DNA of 47,424 nucleotides from Hyphomicrobiales bacterium (GTDB taxonomy: Bacteria; Pseudomonadota; Alphaproteobacteria; Rhizobiales; Rhizobiaceae). This document shows, one piece after another, positions 7,892 to 15,326 of the stretch (position 1 is its first letter; every line of letters starts with the position of its first letter). The notes below the pieces were generated by a model, which did not search any database, had not been told where the DNA came from, and saw nothing but the letters and a program-made list of their open reading frames with translations. Location: contig UCCS01000069.1 in assembly GCA_900470965.1 (NCBI GenBank), forward strand, positions 1 to 47,424, in the 5' to 3' direction. The translations under genes and the position numbers were made by a program.

Positions 7892-8722
7892 TCAGGCAAC
7901 AGCCCGTTCCTTGCGCATAGACTGGATCTGCAGGAGCGTATCCAGGTTCTGGTTGACGCGGCAGTAGAACTCTTCGTCGATGAACGGGCGCAGCATGAAG
8001 TCGTTGCCGCCGGCCTTCAGGAACCGCGCCGAAAGCAGGCGGTTGGAAGAGGAGGAAACGCCGATGATGCGCAGCTGGTGCGAGCCGATCGACGCGCGGA
8101 TGCGGCGGGTCAGCTCGAAGCCATCAATATCGGGCATGTTATAGTCGGTGACCATCAGGCCGATATCGCGGTTGGCCTTGAGGATTTCGAGCGCCTTTGC
8201 GCCGCTCTCGGCGGTGCTCACGCGGAAATTATAGCGCTTCAGGCGGCTGGAAAGCAGCGCGCGGGCCGTGGCGCTATCATCGACGATCAGCACGTGATGG
8301 CGATGGTTGGTCAGGAAGCGGCAGATCGATTCCGCCAGCAGGTCGACAGCAAAGATATTGTCCTTGAGGATATAGTCGACGATATCCTTGGCGAGCAGCT
8401 TGTCGCGCATGCCTTCCTGGAAGGTGCCGGTAAAGACGATCGTGGGGATCGACAGATCGACCAGATATTCCAGCGCCTCGCCGTTTTCGGCGCCCGGCAG
8501 GTTGATGTTGGAGATCGCGAGCGTAATCGGATCAGAAGACTTGTCGTAGGAAAGCTGCAGCTCTTCGAAGCTGCGGCAGATCTCGACATCGATATCGAAG
8601 AGCTCCTTCAGGCGCTTTCCGATCATCGAAGTGAAGACGTTGGAATCTTCAGCGAGGATAATACGCGCGCCGGCAAACATTTCTCCGGAATATTGCATCC
8701 CCGAAATACCTAGAAACGCCAT
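7892..8722 (-). CDS. Double-receiver response regulator without output domain; first receiver lacks the phosphoacceptor Asp
   Basis: A 276-residue protein made of two receiver domains and nothing else. It is clearly paralogous to the REC-REC part of the GGDEF protein downstream: VDYILKDNIF against IDYVLKDNEF, and SARFLKAGGNDFMLRPF against SASFLKAGASDFVYRPF, at the same residue numbers. REC1 keeps the acidic pair (AEDSN) and the Lys, but the phosphoacceptor position 72 is Asn (ISNINLPG). REC2 has D193 (TDYNMPD). The ribosome binding site AAAGG precedes ATG 8722. It may act as a partner, phosphate sink or stand-alone signalling protein like CheY/DivK types; that is inference. The gene lies 201 bases upstream of the GGDEF gene on the same strand. 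Confidence 0.9.
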   Translation of the reverse strand: MAFLGISGMQYSGEMFAGARIILAEDSNVFTSMIGKRLKELFDIDVEICRSFEELQLSYDKSSDPITLAISNINLPGAENGEALEYLVDLSIPTIVFTGTFQEGMRDKLLAKDIVDYILKDNIFAVDLLAESICRFLTNHRHHVLIVDDSATARALLSSRLKRYNFRVSTAESGAKALEILKANRDIGLMVTDYNMPDIDGFELTRRIRASIGSHQLRIIGVSSSSNRLLSARFLKAGGNDFMLRPFIDEEFYCRVNQNLDTLLQIQSMRKERAVA

Positions 8723-8816
8723 GGCAAACCTTTAAAGTGGAAATTCTGTCCCCGAACGAAACGGTTACATGAATTCATTTGAATAATTATTAATCGGCTT
8801 GCCATAGCCAGCTATG

Positions 8817-8848
8817 AAAAAGGCGGCCGATGGTGCGGCCGCCTTTTT
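8817..8848 (-). terminator. Terminator of the FAD/GcvT dehydrogenase gene
   Basis: AAAAAGGCGGCCG (8817-8829) and CGGCCGCCTTTTT (8836-8848) form a perfect 13-bp stem with a six-base loop. It is symmetric and could work both ways. On the minus strand it follows the stop codon at 8870 and separates the dehydrogenase from the response-regulator genes. Confidence 0.88.
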
Positions 8849-8869
8849 CTTGTCAATATGATTAAGAAA

Positions 8870-11383
8870 TCACGTCCGAAGTGCGGCGTTCTCCGTATCG
8901 AACGGGCTCTCGCCGACGACAGTTGCGTTGTAGGTCGTGCCGAGGATCTTGATCTTCAGCTTCGTACCTTCCTTGGCATAATCGGGCCGCAGCATGGCAA
9001 GCGCCAGCGAGCGGTTGATGCGGAAGCCGAAGGTGCCGTTAGTGGCACGGCCGACGATCTCGCCTGCCTCGTTGTAGATCGCTTCCGAGCCGCGCGCATC
9101 GACATCATTGCCGGTTTCGACGACGAGCGTCGCGAAGTTCCACTTCAGGCCCTTTTCCTTGTAGGCAAGCAGGCCCTCGCGGCCGAGGAATTCCTTCTCC
9201 GGCTTGATGAAGCGGTCGAGGCCGGATTCATAGGCATTGTACTCGATCGACATTTCGCGCGGGATCAGGCGGTAGGACTTTTCCACCGACATGGAGAGCA
9301 TGGCGCGTATGCCGAAGGGCTTGATGCCGAATTCGGCGCCGGCTTCCATCAGCTTGTCGAAGATGTAGTTCTGCATCTCGATCGGGTGATGCAGCTCCCA
9401 GCCGAGCTCGCCGACGAAATTGACGCGCAGCGCATGGGCGTTGGCCGCACCGACGGAGATCTCCTTGCCCGAGAGCCAGGGGAAATCCTTGTTGTCGAGG
9501 CTGGTGTGCGTCAACTTCTTCAGGACATCGCGCGACTTCGGACCCGCAAGCACCAAGACGCCATAGGCCTGGGTGATCGGCGTGAACTTCACGCTGCCGT
9601 CTGACGGCAGAAGCTTGCGCATATAGTCGTGGTCATGCGCCTCATAGGCGCCGGCCGAGACGAGATAGAAGGTGCCGGGCGCGCTTTCATAGACGGTGAA
9701 TTCCGAGCGCACGCCGCCTTCCTTGGTCAGCATGTGGCAAAGCGCGATGCGGCCGCGCTTCTTCGGGATCGCATTGGCAAAGATCGATTCCAGCCATGCG
9801 CGCGCGCCAGGGCCTGTCACCAGCGCCTTGGCGAAGGCCGACATGTCGAGCACGCCGACCTTCTTGTGGACGTTCATGACTTCGTTGCCGACATGCTCGA
9901 AATAGTTCGAGCGGCGGAACGACCACCGTTCCAGAATGCGGCCGTCTTCGGTCGGATCCGAATGATTGTGGTTGGTCAGCACGTCGGCGCCGACGCCGAT
10001 CTGGTCCTTCGGCAGATCGTAGCCCTCGGGCGCAAACCAGTTGGCGCGCTCCCAGCCATAGACAGAGCCGAAGACGGCGCCGAGCTTCTTCAGCCGGTCA
10101 TAGACAGGCGTCGTCTTCAGCGGACGGGCGGCTGCGCGCTCCTCGTCCGGATAGTGCATGGTGAAGACGTTGGCATAGGCTTCCTCGTTCTTGGCAATGA
10201 GGTAGCCTTCCTTGGCATAGGGGCCGAAGCGGCGCGGATCGACGCCCATCATGTCGACGGTCGGCTCGCCATCGACGATCCATTCGGCAAGCTGCCAGCC
10301 GGCGCCGCCGGCCGCCGTAATGCCGAAGGAATGGCCTTCGTTCAGCCAGAAATTCTTCAGGCCCGGTGCCGGGCCGACGATCGGGTTGCCGTCAGGCGTA
10401 TAGGCGATGGCGCCGTTATAGACCTTCTTGATGCCCACTTCGCCGAAGGCCGGCACGCGGGCGATCGCCGTTTCGATATGCGGCATCAGGCGCTCGAGCT
10501 CTTCCTGGAAGAGCTCGTATTCGCTGTCATCGGAGGGACCGTTGACATAACAGACCGGTGCGCCCTGCTCGTAGGGACCAAGCAGCAGACCGCCATTTTC
10601 CTCGCGCATGTACCAGGCGCTGTCGGCTTCACGCAGCACGCCCATTTCCGGCAGGCCCTTGGCCTTGCGGGCCAGAATATCGGGATGCGGTTCGGTGACG
10701 ATATACTGGTGCTCGACCGGGATGACCGGAATGTTGATGCCGACCATATCGCCGGTCTTGCGGGCGAAGTTGCCGGTGCAGGAAATGATGTGTTCGGCGG
10801 TGATCTCGCCCTTGTCCGTGGTCACCTTCCAGAGGCCGTCAGCCTGCTGCTCGATGGCGGTGACCGTCGTGTTGCGGTAGATTGTGGCACCGAAGTCGCG
10901 CGCGCCCTTGGCAAGCGCCTGTGTCAGGTCCGCCGGCTGGATATAGCCGTCATCGGGATGCTGGATGGCGCCGAGCAGGCCATCGGTCTCACAGAGCGGC
11001 CAGATTTCCTTCACCTGCTCCGGCGTCAGCATATTGACCTTCACGCCGATCGTCTCGGCAATACCGGCATAGTACATGAATTCGTCCCAGCGGTCCTTGG
11101 TGCGGGCGAGACGGATGTTGGAGACCTGGCTGAAACCGACATTCATGCCGGTCTCCTGCTGCAGTTCCTGATAAAAGCGGACGGAATATTTGTGAATCTG
11201 GCCGACCGAATAGCTCATGTTGAAGAGCGGCAGCAGGCCGGCTGCATGCCAGGTCGAGCCTGACGTCAGCTCCTTGCGCTCGATGAGCACGCTGTCGCCC
11301 CATCCCTTCTTCGCAAGGTGATAGAGCGTCGAAACACCGACCACGCCGCCGCCGATGACCACTGCCCGCGCATGTGACTTCAT
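8870..11383 (-). CDS. FAD-dependent dehydrogenase fused to GcvT-like domain (dimethylglycine/sarcosine dehydrogenase type)
   Basis: The 837-residue protein has an N-terminal DAO/FAD domain (about 5-365, Rossmann motif VVIGGGVVGVSTLYHLAK), a linker FAO_M-type domain (about 370-425), a GCV_T folate-binding domain (about 430-710) and a GCV_T C-terminal barrel (about 735-830). SGSTWHAAGLL contains H46, the position of the His that covalently binds FAD in mitochondrial dimethylglycine dehydrogenase. The expected reaction is oxidative demethylation of dimethylglycine or sarcosine with transfer of the one-carbon unit to tetrahydrofolate. Which N-methyl substrate is used cannot be read from sequence. 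The frame stays open to 11572, but ATG 11383 gives the correct N-terminus. Two 28-bp direct repeats lie at 11406-11465, just upstream. Confidence 0.92.
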   Translation of the reverse strand: MKSHARAVVIGGGVVGVSTLYHLAKKGWGDSVLIERKELTSGSTWHAAGLLPLFNMSYSVGQIHKYSVRFYQELQQETGMNVGFSQVSNIRLARTKDRWDEFMYYAGIAETIGVKVNMLTPEQVKEIWPLCETDGLLGAIQHPDDGYIQPADLTQALAKGARDFGATIYRNTTVTAIEQQADGLWKVTTDKGEITAEHIISCTGNFARKTGDMVGINIPVIPVEHQYIVTEPHPDILARKAKGLPEMGVLREADSAWYMREENGGLLLGPYEQGAPVCYVNGPSDDSEYELFQEELERLMPHIETAIARVPAFGEVGIKKVYNGAIAYTPDGNPIVGPAPGLKNFWLNEGHSFGITAAGGAGWQLAEWIVDGEPTVDMMGVDPRRFGPYAKEGYLIAKNEEAYANVFTMHYPDEERAAARPLKTTPVYDRLKKLGAVFGSVYGWERANWFAPEGYDLPKDQIGVGADVLTNHNHSDPTEDGRILERWSFRRSNYFEHVGNEVMNVHKKVGVLDMSAFAKALVTGPGARAWLESIFANAIPKKRGRIALCHMLTKEGGVRSEFTVYESAPGTFYLVSAGAYEAHDHDYMRKLLPSDGSVKFTPITQAYGVLVLAGPKSRDVLKKLTHTSLDNKDFPWLSGKEISVGAANAHALRVNFVGELGWELHHPIEMQNYIFDKLMEAGAEFGIKPFGIRAMLSMSVEKSYRLIPREMSIEYNAYESGLDRFIKPEKEFLGREGLLAYKEKGLKWNFATLVVETGNDVDARGSEAIYNEAGEIVGRATNGTFGFRINRSLALAMLRPDYAKEGTKLKIKILGTTYNATVVGESPFDTENAALRT

Positions 11384-11405
11384 GGAGAAATACCCTCTTT
11401 TATCG

Positions 11406-11465
11406 AATGTCCGGCAGCCCATACCGGACGAACTCCCAATATCCGGCGGCTCAAGCCGGACGAAC
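11406..11465 (-). promoter_or_regulatory. Two 28-bp direct repeats upstream of the dehydrogenase gene
   Basis: Units at 11406-11433 and 11438-11465 match at 23 of 28 positions and are spaced 32 bp apart, about three helical turns. Each contains TCCGG...CCGGA, so each can also form a short hairpin. They lie 22-82 bases before the start codon of the dehydrogenase gene. They could be paired regulator-binding sites or tandem RNA hairpins in the leader; sequence alone cannot decide. Confidence 0.6.
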
Positions 11466-11619
11466 CATCTTCGCGAACTATGCAGCGAGGCCTGCGTCAT
11501 GAGAGGCCTGTTTACGACATGCGAAAAGCTTGCCGCGACGAGGCGCAAATAGACAAGCGTCAAAAGCCGCAAGGCTCAAAAATTCATAAAAATCGATAGT
11601 GGCCGGGCCGAAGCCGCCG

Positions 11620-11895
11620 TCACTTGATGACGGCGGAACCCTTGACGATCTCGATCGTCTCGTCGCCGGAAAGCCCGATACGGTCGCCATCAGGCGTCGT
11701 CATGAAGCAACCGGAGGGACAGACCCGTTCGGATGCGCCGGCATCCACGACGACTTCCACGCGGTTGCCGCCTTCGGTGACAGTCAGCACCACGGCTGCA
11801 TCATCCTTGTTGGTAACGGAGGCGGCGAACGCCAGAGGTGCTGCGGAAAGGAGAAGAAGAAATGCGACTGCGGATCGTGTCACGGTATGCGACAT
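11620..11895 (-). CDS. Small secreted protein of unknown function (91 aa)
   Basis: The N-terminus MSHTVTRSAVAFLLLLSAAP followed by LAFAA is a clear Sec signal peptide. The mature part is about 67 residues, has two cysteines (VCPSGCF) and reads like a small beta-rich domain. I do not recognise a named family. The last codons overlap a perfect 9-bp hairpin (CCGCCGTCA/TGACGGCGG, 11614-11636) that spans the stop codon and lacks a T run. It lies 236 bases upstream of the dehydrogenase gene on the same strand; that gap holds the direct repeats at 11406-11465 and no other gene. Confidence 0.75.
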   Translation of the reverse strand: MSHTVTRSAVAFLLLLSAAPLAFAASVTNKDDAAVVLTVTEGGNRVEVVVDAGASERVCPSGCFMTTPDGDRIGLSGDETIEIVKGSAVIK

Positions 11896-11995
11896 AGGCT
11901 ATACGCCCTCCCCTGGAGCGCTCGTCGCTGCCCGGCAGCGATCGATTGCCTGAGGTTATAGCGCAAGACCCGTGAATGAGCGCTGAATGACCCGT

Positions 11996-14644
11996 TCAGC
12001 CTTTGAGCTTGCCGTCCGCCGTCTTGCTGCGCAACTGGCGCACCGGCCGCTCGTCTTCTACCGTCTCTATTTCCTTGACCTCGTCTTCAGCCGTGGCCTC
12101 CTCGGGCTCATCAGGCTTTTGGACAAGCACCTTTTCCGCATCCGCATTCGCCTGCCGATGAATGGTCAGATCACTCTGCGGCAGCGGGATCTCGATACCC
12201 TCCGCCTTGAAGCGCCTGAGGATCTCGATCCTCAGATTGTTGCGCACCGTCAGGCCATCCCCCATATCAGCCAGGAAGAAGCGCAGCTCGAAATCAAGTG
12301 AATAAGGCCCGAAGCGCAGGAACTCGACATGAGGTTCCGGATTGCGCAGGATCAGCGGCACGGCCGCCGTCAGTTCCAGCAGAATATCCATCACCTTGCG
12401 CGGATCGGCCTCATAGCTGACGGAAACAGGGATTTCCGAACGTCCGAGCTTGTTGCGATGCGTCCAGTTGCCGACAAGCCCGTTGATGAGCTCCGAATTC
12501 GGCACGATGATCGACTGCTTACGGAAGGTCTCGATTTCGGTCGCGCGCACCGAGATGCGCTTGACGATGCCTTCGGCCGTTCCCGAAACGACATGGTCAC
12601 CCACCTTGAAGGGGCGCTCGACGAGCAGGATCAGGCCGGAGACGAAGTTGGAAACGATGTTCTGCAGGCCGAAACCGATACCGACCGACAGCGCCGAGGC
12701 AACGAGCGCAAGGTTGGAAAGATCGATTCCCGCCGCCGAGATGCCGAAGATCGCCGCCACGCCGACGCCGAGATAGCCGATGCCGGTCTTGACCGAATTG
12801 CGCACGCCGAGATCGACATGGCTGCGCGCCATGACATTGCTGTCCAGCCACTTCTGCACCCAGCGCGTTGCGAGATAACCGCCGGCAAAGAGCAGGATGC
12901 CGGTGAAGATGCCGACGAGCGAAATGCTGATGCCGCCGAGCCGCACCTCGGTGAAAAGCCGGTAGGCAAGCAGCTGCAGGTCCTGCACGTGGAAGCCCCA
13001 GAGCAGCAGGATCAGCGGAATGCCCGTCAACAGCGCCACGGCATAGATCAGCAGGCCGACGACCAGCCCTACCTGATCGATCGCCACAGGCCCGAGCTTG
13101 AAGCGGGTCTCGAGAAAACGGCCAAGGAACGTATCGCCGAAATTGTCCTGCCGCGAGATCGCCTTGCCGAGCAGCAGGCCGATATAGGTCGTCACGATGA
13201 TGGCGCTGGTGATGATGAGCTGGGTGGCGACGAAACGCGCCAGACCCACGTAGCCCGAAAGCGCCGCAAAGATGAGGCCCGCACCGAAGACGCGCAGCAG
13301 GATCGCCATGCCGCGCGGCCAGTGGCGGCCCGGCGCATCGGGATCGCCATTCTTCGCCAGCATCGGTTTTCCGAAGGACACGGCAATCAGGATGAGGCCG
13401 ATGATCAGCGCCGCAAGCAGGCTGCGCACGACGGTCAGGACCAGCGGCGATCCCATCGCCTCGCCGATGGCGCCGAAGAGATAGTCGAGCGCGTTGACGA
13501 CAGCCATGGCGATCAGGCAGTAGCCGACCGAGCGTGCGCCGAGATTGGAAAGGCGCACCAGCCGCCACGACGGATCATTCGGCGCAAAGACGGCGTTGAC
13601 GAAGCGGCCGACGAAATAAACAAGGCCGATCGAGCCGAAGAGCGCGCCGATGACGGGCGTGATGTCGCTCCGCAGCACATTGAAGCCGTCGAGGAAGATC
13701 AGCGACGTCACCAGCAGCACATCGAGCGCCGCCGTGCGGATCAGCGTCGACCAGAAGGCAAAGGCAAGCCGGCTGATATAGGACGGTTCTTCGACATGGA
13801 CGTCGCGCCGCAGATACTGGCCGAAAAGCCGGTAGCCGCCGGAGAGCAGGATCAAGGCCGTCGCGAGCGACAGGAAGATCGCCGCAAAAAGCGACAGGCT
13901 CTTGAACTTCCAGACGAAGGTGATCCAGCTCGAAAACGTCTGGGAAAACTCGCTCACTTCCTGAACGAAGGCGCTGGTCGCATCGTCGAAAACGGAGACG
14001 GAGATTTCGGTGCGCCGGAACAGCGTATCGGCAAAAAGCTGGCGGCGCGTCGCCGTGATCACGTTGGAAAGCTTGGTGATTGCGATCGACAGGTTTTCCG
14101 CGTCACCCGTTACGGCATTGATCTGAGAGCGTTCCGATGTCAGCGCATTGCGCTCCTCGGTAACGATCTGCGCTTCCGGCGGCTGCCCGTCCTTCGGCGG
14201 TTCGCCAAGCTCGGCTAGGCGGCTCTTGATCTGATCGAAACGCGGGCGCAGGCTGACGGAGGTGGCGATAACGCCGCGGCCGAGTTCATCCGTCTGGCCG
14301 GCAAGCTCGACCAGAGCGTCGTCATTATCGGCATTCTGCTTGACGCGGTCCTGCAGCGAAGCAAGCTGGTTCTTCGCCTTGTCGATATCCTTCAGCGCTT
14401 GGTCGAGCGCGCTGCTGGCAAGGGGCGCCTCGGCCGGCACCGGCTGGGCCGGGGTTGCCTGAGTCTCAGTTGCTTGGGTCCCAGTTGCTTGGGTCCCAGT
14501 TGCTTGAGCCGGGGCAGCCTGCGTTTGGGCATCAGCCGCGGGCTGCGTGGCCTGCGCGAAAGCGGCCTTTCCATCGAGATGCAGGCCGGCAACAGCCAGC
14601 GACAGCAGAAGAACGGTGCGAAGCAGCCAGTGTGTCAAGCGCAA
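11996..14644 (-). CDS. Large MscS-family mechanosensitive channel with signal peptide and periplasmic N-terminal domain
   Basis: The product is about 882 residues. It starts with a signal-like segment (HWLLRTVLLLSLAVAGLHL), then an Ala/Gln/Thr-rich linker containing a QATGT repeat, a predicted coiled-coil periplasmic region of DUF3772 type, about eleven membrane segments, and a C-terminal MscS pore and beta domain (about 690-850 with ALSVGIGFGLQNIVSNFVSG and VERPFKVGDHV). It should gate at high membrane tension to release solutes on osmotic downshock. The frame is open up to 14827, but that would overlap the DUF924 gene. TTG 14644, preceded by GGGGG, gives a proper signal peptide and is my choice; another TTG two codons later is possible. 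The C-terminal tail is acidic. Confidence 0.88.
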   Translation of the reverse strand: MRLTHWLLRTVLLLSLAVAGLHLDGKAAFAQATQPAADAQTQAAPAQATGTQATGTQATETQATPAQPVPAEAPLASSALDQALKDIDKAKNQLASLQDRVKQNADNDDALVELAGQTDELGRGVIATSVSLRPRFDQIKSRLAELGEPPKDGQPPEAQIVTEERNALTSERSQINAVTGDAENLSIAITKLSNVITATRRQLFADTLFRRTEISVSVFDDATSAFVQEVSEFSQTFSSWITFVWKFKSLSLFAAIFLSLATALILLSGGYRLFGQYLRRDVHVEEPSYISRLAFAFWSTLIRTAALDVLLVTSLIFLDGFNVLRSDITPVIGALFGSIGLVYFVGRFVNAVFAPNDPSWRLVRLSNLGARSVGYCLIAMAVVNALDYLFGAIGEAMGSPLVLTVVRSLLAALIIGLILIAVSFGKPMLAKNGDPDAPGRHWPRGMAILLRVFGAGLIFAALSGYVGLARFVATQLIITSAIIVTTYIGLLLGKAISRQDNFGDTFLGRFLETRFKLGPVAIDQVGLVVGLLIYAVALLTGIPLILLLWGFHVQDLQLLAYRLFTEVRLGGISISLVGIFTGILLFAGGYLATRWVQKWLDSNVMARSHVDLGVRNSVKTGIGYLGVGVAAIFGISAAGIDLSNLALVASALSVGIGFGLQNIVSNFVSGLILLVERPFKVGDHVVSGTAEGIVKRISVRATEIETFRKQSIIVPNSELINGLVGNWTHRNKLGRSEIPVSVSYEADPRKVMDILLELTAAVPLILRNPEPHVEFLRFGPYSLDFELRFFLADMGDGLTVRNNLRIEILRRFKAEGIEIPLPQSDLTIHRQANADAEKVLVQKPDEPEEATAEDEVKEIETVEDERPVRQLRSKTADGKLKG
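14461..14505. repeat. 15-bp tandem repeat inside the MscS-type gene
   Basis: Three 15-bp units (14461-14475, 14476-14490, 14491-14505); the last two are identical and the first differs at two positions. They encode repeated QATGT/QATET pentapeptides in the linker behind the signal peptide. The repeat length is a multiple of three, so copy changes keep the frame. Confidence 0.85.
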
Positions 14645-14735
14645 GATGCCCCCGCGTGGATTCGTCTCATCAGGTAATTGACCGCTTCTTATAGGAAAGA
14701 AAGGCGACAGAAAGGCGGAATTTCCAGATAACGGC

Positions 14736-15293
14736 TCAGAAACCGGAGCCGGGAAGCGCCAGATACGCCAGTTCGGCCTCGCTCGACTCCCGCCCGACGA
14801 TGGCATTGCGATGCGGAAAACGCCCATATGTCGCGATCACGTCGCGGTGGCGAAGCGCATAGTCGCGGAACTCCTCGTCGCCGAGCGCGGTAAAGAGCGC
14901 CACCGAACGATCCTGTTCGACGAGGTCTTCCGCATGCTCGAACGGCATGTAGAAGAAAGTCCGCCGAATGCCCTGGACGGCCTGATCGGCGCCGACGGCA
15001 AGCGCCATCTTCGCCTCGCGCAGCGCCAATCCGTCGGTCGAAAAGGCAAGCGGTGTCGCCCGGTAGATGTTGCGCGGAAACTGGTCGAGCACGATCACGG
15101 CGGCAAGCCGGCTTTCAGGACTGGAGCGCCATTCCTCGGTGACCTCAAGGGCAAGCGATAGGTGGGTTGCGCGAAATCGCGCCCGGATTTCCTCGTCCAG
15201 TTCGGCGCTCGAGCCGAACCATTCCTTTCGGCTGCAACGGATGAACCAGAAATCATAGACCTCGCCGGGCGTGCAGACGATATCAGTGTTCAT
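14736..15293 (-). CDS. DUF924 family protein
   Basis: A 185-residue protein matching the DUF924 family throughout: VYDFWFIRCSRKEWFGSSAE at the N-terminus, VIVLDQFPRNIYRATPLAF in the middle, and FFYMPFEHAEDLVEQDRSV. The fold is alpha-helical and TPR-like; the biochemical role is unknown. ATG 15293 is preceded by GGGGGAGAG. It lies between the hybrid kinase gene (34 bases upstream) and the MscS-type gene (91 bases downstream), all on the minus strand, so co-transcription is possible. Confidence 0.9.
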   Translation of the reverse strand: MNTDIVCTPGEVYDFWFIRCSRKEWFGSSAELDEEIRARFRATHLSLALEVTEEWRSSPESRLAAVIVLDQFPRNIYRATPLAFSTDGLALREAKMALAVGADQAVQGIRRTFFYMPFEHAEDLVEQDRSVALFTALGDEEFRDYALRHRDVIATYGRFPHRNAIVGRESSEAELAYLALPGSGF

Positions 15294-15326
15294 GATCTCT
15301 CCCCCGTGAGCTTACAGAAAAGCAGG

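Noticed and set aside
9629..11263. 544-codon plus-strand open frame opposite the dehydrogenase gene
   Set aside because: The minus strand encodes the complete FAD/GcvT protein; the plus frame has no domain or ribosome binding site.
11406..11465. Paired repeats considered as a tandem glycine riboswitch
   Set aside because: They lack the conserved glycine aptamer core and are far too short; only the pairing is similar.
11614..11636. Hairpin spanning the stop codon of the small secreted protein gene, considered as a terminator
   Set aside because: A 9-bp stem is present but no T run follows on the minus strand, so I did not list it as a terminator.
12329..14218. Very long plus-strand open frame (629 codons) opposite the MscS-type gene
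   Set aside because: Its product is rich in Arg, Asp and His in the manner of antisense GC-rich DNA; the minus strand encodes a full channel protein with membrane helices.
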